From Treponema sp. (GTDB taxonomy: Bacteria; Spirochaetota; Spirochaetia; Treponematales; Breznakiellaceae), in NCBI GenBank assembly GCA_031268125.1, contig JAIRXT010000205.1, forward strand, positions 1-6,549: 6,549 nucleotides of DNA, given 5' to 3'. Of this stretch, positions 1-5,122 are shown in pieces. Numbering within the stretch: position 1 is the stretch's first letter; each line of letters begins with the position of its first letter. The position numbers were made by a program, and so were the translations under genes. The notes below the pieces were generated by a model. The model was not told the DNA's origin. It saw nothing but the letters and a program-made list of their open reading frames with translations, and ran no database searches.

Positions 1-31
1 AAGCGCTAAGGGGCGGTAATTCGTGCAGCAT
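1..31 (-). CDS. Start of a divergent gene, 5' fragment only, product unknown
   Basis: Read on the minus strand, an ATG at 31-29 is preceded by a good ribosome binding site, AGGAGA, nine bases upstream (plus-strand bases 41-46). The frame then stays open to the window edge and encodes MLHELPPLSA. Only ten codons are visible, so no family can be assigned. The strong Shine-Dalgarno match and the divergent arrangement with the transporter operon are the only support. It could be chance. Confidence 0.42.
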   Translation of the reverse strand, partial: MLHELPPLSA

Positions 32-184
32 GGCGTTTTCTCTCCTGTATGTGTGAAAGATTATCCTACAAAGCATTACTATAGCGCATAATCGAAAAAA
101 AAACCATGTTTTGCTGCAGGGGGGCCGCCGGCTGGACAAAAACTGCGTTTACTGAAACAATACCCCCTGGAAACAGGTAGTGTA
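32..184. promoter_or_regulatory. Divergent intergenic region with weak promoter candidates
   Basis: This 153-base stretch separates the leftward gene fragment from the ABC transporter genes and should hold promoters for both. Minus strand: GATAAT (plus bases 60-65, 5/6 to the -10 consensus) would place the RNA start about 20 nt before the leftward ATG. Plus strand: CATAAT at 87-92 (5/6) with CCTACA at 65-70 (3/6, 16-bp spacer) could serve the transporter and give a leader of about 85 nt. An A9 tract lies at 95-103. Neither -35 is convincing. I looked for a cobalamin riboswitch and saw no B12-box-like block. I saw no convincing Fur-type palindrome. The bases are read directly; the promoter roles are inferred. 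Confidence 0.3.
166..177 (+). promoter_or_regulatory. GAAA-tetraloop hairpin overlapping the ribosome binding site
   Basis: CCTG-GAAA-CAGG is a perfect 4-bp stem closed by a GNRA tetraloop. Its 3' arm contains the AGG that serves as the Shine-Dalgarno of the binding-protein gene, seven bases before its ATG at 185. When folded, the hairpin would partly hide the ribosome binding site. The stem is short, so a regulatory role is only a possibility. Confidence 0.3.
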
Positions 185-1120
185 ATGTTAATTGGTGGAA
201 AGATAAGATCAGGACGCGCTAAAAAGCCGGTCCTGGCGGGGATTCTTGCCGTTTGTGCAGTTTTTGTCCTTTCCGGCGCCAGGGCCCCGTCCGGGACCCC
301 CGCGGTACGGACGGCAGACCGGATCATCTCCGTGTCTCCCAACATAACGGAAATGATTATCGGGCTGGGACTGGGGTCCCGTATCATCGCCGCGGATGAA
401 TATTCGCTGGAACTTCTTCCCCCGGGACTGCCGAAGATCGATTACTTCTACCCCGATCAGGAATTTATCCTGAGCCTGGAACCCGATCTTATTATCAGCA
501 CGGAACACAACGTATACGGCGCCGCCGATGACCCTTACAAACTCCTGGAAGGAATGGGCATCCGCCGTTTTTACCTTCCCACCAGCCGCAGCATAGACGA
601 AATTAAACGGGATATAAAGGCGCTTGCCGCGGAACTGGAAGTTGCGGACCGGGGTGAAGCCCTGGTGTCGGTAATGGAGCGGGAGATTCAGAGCGTGGCG
701 GACATCGGACGCCGGTTGACGGCGGACCCGGCCTTCCACAAAAAAACCGTGTACCTTGAAATATCCCCGTTTCCCGATCCGGTAACTATGGGGCGGGAAA
801 CTTTTCTGGACGAGATGATCGGGATTATCGGGGCCCGGAATGTGTTTTCCGACCGGACGGGGTGGATAGCCCCCGGCGCCGAGGCGATTCTGGAGCGGAA
901 TCCGGAGGTAATCCTGACCAATGTGAACTTTATTGATAACCCGGTGGGAGAAATTAAAACCCGCCAGGGATTTGCCAGTATTACTGCGGTACAGGAAGGG
1001 CAGGTGTATCAAATCGACGCTAATTCATCGTCCCGGCCTTCCCAGCATATCACGCTGGCTCTGCGGCAGATGGCGCTGGCAATCTACCCTGGGGAATATG
1101 CGTCTCTCGGCGGCGAATAA
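185..1120 (+). CDS. Periplasmic substrate-binding protein of an iron-complex/cobalamin ABC importer (BtuF/FepB/FhuD type)
   Basis: This protein should capture a metal chelate (siderophore iron, haem or cobalamin) in the periplasm and deliver it to the permease encoded next to it. It has 311 residues, usual for the family. A signal peptide spans about 1-34: basic start with K6, R8, R11, K13, K14, then a hydrophobic core at 16-30. C24 lies inside the core without a standard lipobox, so a lipoprotein is unlikely. The N-lobe opens with the family pattern RIISVSPNITEMIIGLG at 46-62, and EPDLIIS occurs at 99-105. A long linking helix at about 137-178 joins the lobes, as in class III binding proteins. 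E93 and E233 sit where BtuF has the two glutamates that dock on permease arginines. The C-lobe ends with the typical helix before IYPG. The ligand cannot be told from sequence. The start is supported by AGG at 175-177. The gene overlaps the permease gene by 23 nt. Confidence 0.9.
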   Translation: MLIGGKIRSGRAKKPVLAGILAVCAVFVLSGARAPSGTPAVRTADRIISVSPNITEMIIGLGLGSRIIAADEYSLELLPPGLPKIDYFYPDQEFILSLEPDLIISTEHNVYGAADDPYKLLEGMGIRRFYLPTSRSIDEIKRDIKALAAELEVADRGEALVSVMEREIQSVADIGRRLTADPAFHKKTVYLEISPFPDPVTMGRETFLDEMIGIIGARNVFSDRTGWIAPGAEAILERNPEVILTNVNFIDNPVGEIKTRQGFASITAVQEGQVYQIDANSSSRPSQHITLALRQMALAIYPGEYASLGGE

Positions 1121-2126
1121 AGCCGGTTCCCGCTCCCGCCGGCTTGTATTGGCGGCTCTTATTTCTATGGGTTGTATCTGCGCCGGTGCCTCTTTGGGAA
1201 GTTCTTCCATCCGGTTGGCAGATACCGCCCGGATCATCCTGGGCCGGACGGAAGGTATAAGCGCCAGGGACGTTTCCATTGTCCGGCAGCTCAGGCTGCC
1301 CCGGGTACTTTTGGCTTTTATGGTGGGGGGCGCCCTTGCCGTCAGCGGGGCCGTGTTCCAGTCAATCCTGAAAAATCAGCTTGCCTCCCCTTACGTTATC
1401 GGGGTTTCCTCCGGGGCGTCCCTGGGGGCTGCCTTGGTGATCCTCTGCGGCCTGTCCCTGCCCCTGCTGGGCCGGTTTACGCTGCCGGTTACGGGTTTTA
1501 CCGCCGGGCTTCTGACGGTCTTTTTTGTCATCGCCTTTTCCGTCCGGCTGGACCCGAACATGTCCGGCAACACGGTGATCCTCTTTGGCATGGTGGTCTC
1601 CCTGTTTGTGAACGCCCTGCTTACCACCCTTATGGCCCTGTTCCGGGAAGAATTAAAAACCCTCATCCTGTGGCAGATGGGAAGCTTCGCCCTTAAAGGC
1701 TGGCCCTATGTTACGATGATGCTGCCCTTTGTCGTGCTGGGGGGCTTTGGCCTGATCCGCCATAGCCGGGACCTGGACCTGCTGAGTTTTGGGGAGGATG
1801 AAGCCCAGGCCCTGGGGCTGGAGGCCCGGAGCGTCAAACGCCGGCTTTTTTTCCTTGCCAGCCTGCTTACCGGCGCGGCGGTGGCCCTGTGCGGCGCTAT
1901 CGGCTTTGTGGACCTTATCGCCCCCCACATCGGCCGGCGCATCATCGGGCCGAATCACCGCTATGCCCTGCCCATGTCGTTTTTTATCGGGGGCTGCATG
2001 ATGATAACGGCGGATCTGGCAGCCCGGACCATTATCTCCCCGGCGGAACTGCCGGTGGGGGCGGTAACCTGCCTTATCGGGGCGCCGTTTTTTGCCTGGG
2101 TGTATTTCAGGCGGGGCCGGGGATGA
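1098..2126 (+). CDS. FecCD/BtuC-family ABC transporter permease
   Basis: Integral-membrane subunit of the importer; a homodimer would form the pathway for the metal chelate across the inner membrane. It has 342 residues, close to the family norm, with roughly ten hydrophobic segments. Family motifs include RLPRVLLAFMVGGALAVSG at 66-84, NQLASPYVIGVSSGASLGA at 93-111, WQMGSF at 192-197, the cytoplasmic coupling-helix region GEDEAQALGLE at 232-242, and GFVDLIAPHIGRR at 269-281. ELPVGAVTCLIGAPFF at 317-332 forms the usual C-terminal helix. The frame is open upstream to an ATG at 933, but those extra 55 codons read through the binding-protein gene and do not resemble a permease. The ATG at 1098 gives a normal basic N-terminus and has GGGG at 1091-1094 just upstream. 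Another in-frame ATG at 1167-1169 would remove the basic N-terminus. The gene ends in ATGA, shared with the ATPase start. Confidence 0.93.
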   Translation: MRLSAANKAGSRSRRLVLAALISMGCICAGASLGSSSIRLADTARIILGRTEGISARDVSIVRQLRLPRVLLAFMVGGALAVSGAVFQSILKNQLASPYVIGVSSGASLGAALVILCGLSLPLLGRFTLPVTGFTAGLLTVFFVIAFSVRLDPNMSGNTVILFGMVVSLFVNALLTTLMALFREELKTLILWQMGSFALKGWPYVTMMLPFVVLGGFGLIRHSRDLDLLSFGEDEAQALGLEARSVKRRLFFLASLLTGAAVALCGAIGFVDLIAPHIGRRIIGPNHRYALPMSFFIGGCMMITADLAARTIISPAELPVGAVTCLIGAPFFAWVYFRRGRG

Positions 2127-2899
2127 TCGGGACCAGTATCAAAGTCGAAGCCCTGTACGCCGGCTATAACGGGCTTGACGTGATCAAAAATATCGCCCTG
2201 GAAGCCTCCGGCGGGGAATTCCTCTGCATCGCGGGGCCCAACGGTTCGGGCAAAAGCACCCTGCTGCGGGCCGTAGCCCGTCTTATACCCTGCCGGGGCA
2301 GGGTTACGGTGGAAGGCCGGGACACCGGGACCATGAAGCGGGGGGAACTGGCAAAAAAAATCGCCATCCTGGGCCAGGCGTCCCAGTTCTATTTCCCCTA
2401 TACTGTCTACGAAACGGTTGCCCTGGGCCGCTATGCCTACGGGAAAGGTTTTTTACCGGGGCTGGAGAAGAAGGATCGCGGGATTATTGACGCGGTTCTG
2501 CGGCGTCTTGAACTGGATTCCCTTGCGGGGCTTCCCATTACCGGGCTTTCCGGGGGACAATTACAGCGGGTTTTTCTGGCCCGGACCCTGGTCCAGAATC
2601 CGGCGATTATCCTGCTGGACGAACCCACCAACCATCTGGACCTGAAGTATCAGGTGGAACTGCTGCGGTATCTGGGGAACTGGGCGGATGACGAGGGCGG
2701 CATTGTTATCGCGGTACTCCACGACCTCAATCTGGCCCGCTGTTTTTCCCGGCGCATGATTCTTCTGGACGGGGGGGAACTAAAAACCGGGGGGAATGTT
2801 AAAGATGTACTGGAATCCGCCGCCCTGGAAGCGGCCTATGGAATGAATATCCCTGTTTTTATGCGGGAGGCCCTTAAACGCTGGGAATCTTCCTCATAG
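2123..2899 (+). CDS. ABC transporter ATP-binding protein (FepC/BtuD/HmuV type)
   Basis: Cytoplasmic ATPase that powers the importer; two copies bind the permease dimer. All functional motifs are present in the 258 residues: Walker A GPNGSGKST at 38-46, Q-loop Q85, signature LSGGQLQR at 142-149, Walker B IILLDE at 162-167 (catalytic E167), D-loop NHLDL at 170-174, and switch H200 in VLHDLNLA. The length and the NHLDL/HDLNLA variants are typical of iron-chelate and cobalamin importers. The start overlaps the permease stop by 4 nt (ATGA), which implies translational coupling; the GGGG just upstream can act as a Shine-Dalgarno. The same frame is open upstream to 1889, but that part lies inside the permease gene. 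A G7 run at 2771-2777 is in-frame coding (LDGGEL). The protein appears intact. Confidence 0.95.
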   Translation: MIGTSIKVEALYAGYNGLDVIKNIALEASGGEFLCIAGPNGSGKSTLLRAVARLIPCRGRVTVEGRDTGTMKRGELAKKIAILGQASQFYFPYTVYETVALGRYAYGKGFLPGLEKKDRGIIDAVLRRLELDSLAGLPITGLSGGQLQRVFLARTLVQNPAIILLDEPTNHLDLKYQVELLRYLGNWADDEGGIVIAVLHDLNLARCFSRRMILLDGGELKTGGNVKDVLESAALEAAYGMNIPVFMREALKRWESSS

Positions 2900-2908
2900 A
2901 ATTTTCCC

Positions 2909-2933
2909 GCGGCCCGCGTTCTGCCGCTTTTTT
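2909..2933 (+). terminator. Candidate intrinsic terminator after the ABC importer genes
   Basis: GCGGC (2909-2913) pairs perfectly with GCCGC (2923-2927) across a 9-nt loop and is followed at once by six T (2928-2933). It begins nine bases after the ATPase stop codon, the expected place to end the transporter mRNA. The 5-bp stem is short. A competing CGCG/CGCG hairpin (2908-2911 with 2915-2918) uses some of the same bases, so strength is uncertain. Confidence 0.45.
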
Positions 2934-2960
2934 GCACGGCGGCGGGGCCGGTCATACATT
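2932..2960 (+). promoter_or_regulatory. Weak sigma-70-like promoter candidate for the cyclase gene
   Basis: TTGCAC (2932-2937, 3/6 to the -35 consensus) and TACATT (2955-2960, 4/6 to the -10) are spaced by 17 bp. The predicted RNA start near 2967 would leave only about seven bases before the ATG at 2974, which is short. The promoter may be wrong, the mRNA nearly leaderless, or the internal ATG at 3049 used. Confidence 0.22.
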
Positions 2961-2973
2961 TTGAGATACGCAG

Positions 2974-4602
2974 ATGAATAAAAATTCTTTATTGTTGAAT
3001 ATTTTTACCTCGGGAAGGCGTTTTGAACCGGATGAGGCGGGATCCGCCATGCCGGATAATAAGATTCGTTATATCCTGATGAATTTTATTTTTATTTTCG
3101 GTTCCCTTATTCTGGCGGCCTTTGTCGTACAGAATATTCTTAAAAAATCTTTTTTTGACGCCACCGCCTGCGCCGTCATGATTGTGGTGGCCATTACCGG
3201 TTTTTCCCTTGCCCGCGTTGTCCGGCGCCAGGTTATCCCCGCGGTTTTTTCCATGATTTCCTACGAAATGCTCTGCCTTTTGCTGATCTGGAACGGAGAC
3301 GCCCAGGGAGCGGGGTTTCTTTTTATTTATATTTATCCCCTGTTGACCATTCTCCTTATGGGTATGAAGACGGGGATCCTTCTTTCCTGCAGCCAGTTGG
3401 TCATTACCGCCCTCCAGATTTTTATTCCCGGGGCTTCAAAATTCACGTATTCTTTTGACGTGTCCATCAGGATGGTAACGGTCTACGTGCTGGTGCTGTC
3501 GATTACCATTGTTTTTGAGCGGACCAGGCAGACAAAGGATCTGCTGAACCAGAGATTGACGACGGAACTTAAAACCCTCAATGAAAATTTACAGCAAATG
3601 GTAGAAGAAAAATCCGGCACCCTTATCAAACTTCACGATACCTTTGGACGTTATCTGCCGGACAAGATAATCAAGCAGCTTTTGGAATCTCCGGGCGGCC
3701 CCTCCCTGTGGGGGGAAAAACGCTTCATCTCCATTATGACCAGCGATATACGGGGCTTTACCTCGCTGGCCGAAGAATACGAAAGCGAAAAAGTCGTTAT
3801 GATGCTTAACCATTATTTCAGCGTCATGGTAGAAATTATACATACCTTTAGTGGAACTATTATCGAATATTTGGGGGATTCGATTCTTTGCATCTTCGGC
3901 GCTCCCCTGGAAGACGAAGACCATGCCGATAACGCAGTTGCCTGCGCGCTAAAAATGCAGGCCGCCATGAAGGAGGTTAACGCATGGGGCAGGGGGAACC
4001 ATTTTCCCGAAATTGAAATGGGAATTGCCGTAAACACCGGGGATGCGATTGTGGGAAATATCGGTTCTGACCGGGTGATGAAGTACAACGTTATCGGCAG
4101 TAATGTTAATTTAAGCAGCAGAATAGAAAGTTATACTACCGGCGGGCAGGTAATGCTGTCCGAATACACCTATAATGCCCTCCATTCCCCCGTCCGCGTG
4201 GTACAAAAGACGCACGTTACCCCCAAGGGCGTTTCCAAACCCCTTTTGATAATACAAATTGACGCTATAGGGGAACCCTTTAATATTACCCTGGACAGCG
4301 AAACCGTCCCCCTTGAACAACTGGACCCGCCGCTGACCGTTCTTTGTTTCCGCATACGGGACAAGCAGATCGAAGCAGACGGTTTTGAAGTTCTGCTGAC
4401 TCACCTGTCCCGGAAGGAGGGAAAATTGCTGTTGACCGGCGGCACAAACACTTTTGCTGTTTTTGAAGAATTAAGGCTTTACATATTTGACCGGGAAGTT
4501 CTGGCAAAAATTGTTGACATAGAAGAAAAACGCATGACCGTGCGCTTTACCAGCCAGGGGTCCGTCTCCCAGGAATTTATAAGCCGCGGCTCTAATACAT
4601 GA
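2974..4602 (+). CDS. Membrane-bound class III nucleotide cyclase with C-terminal extension
   Basis: Converts a nucleoside triphosphate into a cyclic nucleotide (cAMP or cGMP) at the inner membrane. The 542 residues hold about six membrane helices (near 32-53, 59-79, 87-106, 113-130, 132-152, 162-181), a predicted coiled coil (about 183-215), the HDTFGRYLPDKIIKQLL element leading into the catalytic domain (221-237), a class III cyclase domain (about 248-430) and a tail (430-542). Metal ligands D258 (SDIRGFT) and D302 (LGDS) and transition-state residues N379 and R383 (VNLSSR) are present. The purine-selecting pair is E298 and N372 instead of the adenylyl cyclase Lys/Asp; Glu at the first site is guanylyl cyclase-like. 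Activity is expected; the product is open. The tail has a weak PilZ-like pattern. The start at 2974 is favoured by its AT-rich first codons, but the Shine-Dalgarno is poor (GAGA). An ATG at 3049 (M26) would also keep all helices. It stands alone between a terminator and a convergent gene. Confidence 0.9.
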   Translation: MNKNSLLLNIFTSGRRFEPDEAGSAMPDNKIRYILMNFIFIFGSLILAAFVVQNILKKSFFDATACAVMIVVAITGFSLARVVRRQVIPAVFSMISYEMLCLLLIWNGDAQGAGFLFIYIYPLLTILLMGMKTGILLSCSQLVITALQIFIPGASKFTYSFDVSIRMVTVYVLVLSITIVFERTRQTKDLLNQRLTTELKTLNENLQQMVEEKSGTLIKLHDTFGRYLPDKIIKQLLESPGGPSLWGEKRFISIMTSDIRGFTSLAEEYESEKVVMMLNHYFSVMVEIIHTFSGTIIEYLGDSILCIFGAPLEDEDHADNAVACALKMQAAMKEVNAWGRGNHFPEIEMGIAVNTGDAIVGNIGSDRVMKYNVIGSNVNLSSRIESYTTGGQVMLSEYTYNALHSPVRVVQKTHVTPKGVSKPLLIIQIDAIGEPFNITLDSETVPLEQLDPPLTVLCFRIRDKQIEADGFEVLLTHLSRKEGKLLLTGGTNTFAVFEELRLYIFDREVLAKIVDIEEKRMTVRFTSQGSVSQEFISRGSNT

Positions 4603-5122
4603 ATCTCCGGGCGCTGTCCAGATAAAAAATATCCTGCTGCCGCCTTTCGCCGCTGCTGTATTCCCCCTGCCCGGCAAGAATAAGCCGGATCTTGGCAAGC
4701 ATGGCGTTGAAACGGCGGATATACTGCAGGTCTCCCCCGATTTTCTGGTAGGGGCTTGTGGAATAGTCTTCCTGGTTTGCGTGATGGACTATTTTTTCAT
4801 GGGAAAAATAATAGCTGATCATAAAGTAATTGTGGACTTCGTGGATAGCCACATAAGCGGGGTCCACGTAGGTAATGGTGATAATCTGGGTTTTCCAGGC
4901 CGATTGTCCGGGGTTTTCCTTGGCCGTGTAGTCGATAAAATAATATTCGTATTCCCGGAAGTAAGAATCTGTATACCGGTACATATCGAACTGATCTTTT
5001 TCCCAGTCGATAGCTATCGATTCCCGCTGGTACTCTTCTGCGGCATTAAGCTGTTCCGCGGGTACCAGGCAAAAGAACATTGACAGAACCGCCGCAGCAA
5101 AAACCCTCGCGGTTTTTATCAT
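4592..5122 (-). CDS. Tyrosine-rich exported protein of unknown function
   Basis: I do not recognise this family. The 176-residue product has a clear signal peptide: MIKTAR, then the hydrophobic stretch VFAAAVLSMFFCLVP, with cleavage probably near LNA or NAA around 26-28. The mature part of roughly 150 residues holds 19 tyrosines, about 13%, with clusters such as YRYTDSYFREYEYYFIDY. It has no membrane helix and no metal-binding or catalytic motif that I can name. Regular alternation of aromatic and polar residues suggests a beta-rich periplasmic protein or a small surface/outer-membrane-associated one. It follows glnS with a 4-nt ATGA overlap and no good Shine-Dalgarno, so it is probably translated by coupling. 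Its last 11 nt overlap the 3' end of the convergent cyclase gene. Signal peptide, coding overlap and composition argue that it is real. Its function is unknown, and the link to glnS may be transcriptional only. Confidence 0.8.
   Translation of the reverse strand: MIKTARVFAAAVLSMFFCLVPAEQLNAAEEYQRESIAIDWEKDQFDMYRYTDSYFREYEYYFIDYTAKENPGQSAWKTQIITITYVDPAYVAIHEVHNYFMISYYFSHEKIVHHANQEDYSTSPYQKIGGDLQYIRRFNAMLAKIRLILAGQGEYSSGERRQQDIFYLDSARRFMY

Noticed and set aside
75..92. ATTA...TAAT around the divergent promoters as a repressor operator
   Set aside because: Only the outer four bases are symmetric; the inner ten bases do not pair, so it is no better than chance.
254..256. Cys24 of the binding protein as a lipoprotein attachment site
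   Set aside because: It is preceded by LAV within the middle of the hydrophobic core and followed by more hydrophobic residues, so it does not fit a lipobox.
209..1012. 267-codon open frame on the minus strand across the binding-protein gene
   Set aside because: It is an antisense shadow of a well-supported gene in GC-rich DNA. Its product has no recognisable domain and is low in hydrophobic structure.
933..1097. Upstream extension of the permease reading frame to an ATG at 933
   Set aside because: These codons lie entirely inside the binding-protein gene, give an Arg/Trp-rich sequence unlike any FecCD N-terminus, and would make the protein too long. The ATG at 1098 fits the family.
2771..2777. 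G7 homopolymer as a phase-variation tract in the ATPase gene
   Set aside because: It simply encodes Gly-Gly-Glu in frame, and the gene is intact. Similar G runs occur across the window as a result of codon bias.
4526..4544. Minus-strand terminator candidate after the exported-protein gene (CGCA/TGCG stem, then T5)
   Set aside because: A four-pair stem about 50 bases past the stop and inside the cyclase coding region is too weak to call.
4641..4670. CTGCTGCCGCC ... CGCCGCTGCTG as an inverted repeat
   Set aside because: The second copy is not the reverse complement of the first, so it cannot form the hairpin. It is repetitive Arg/Gln coding sequence.
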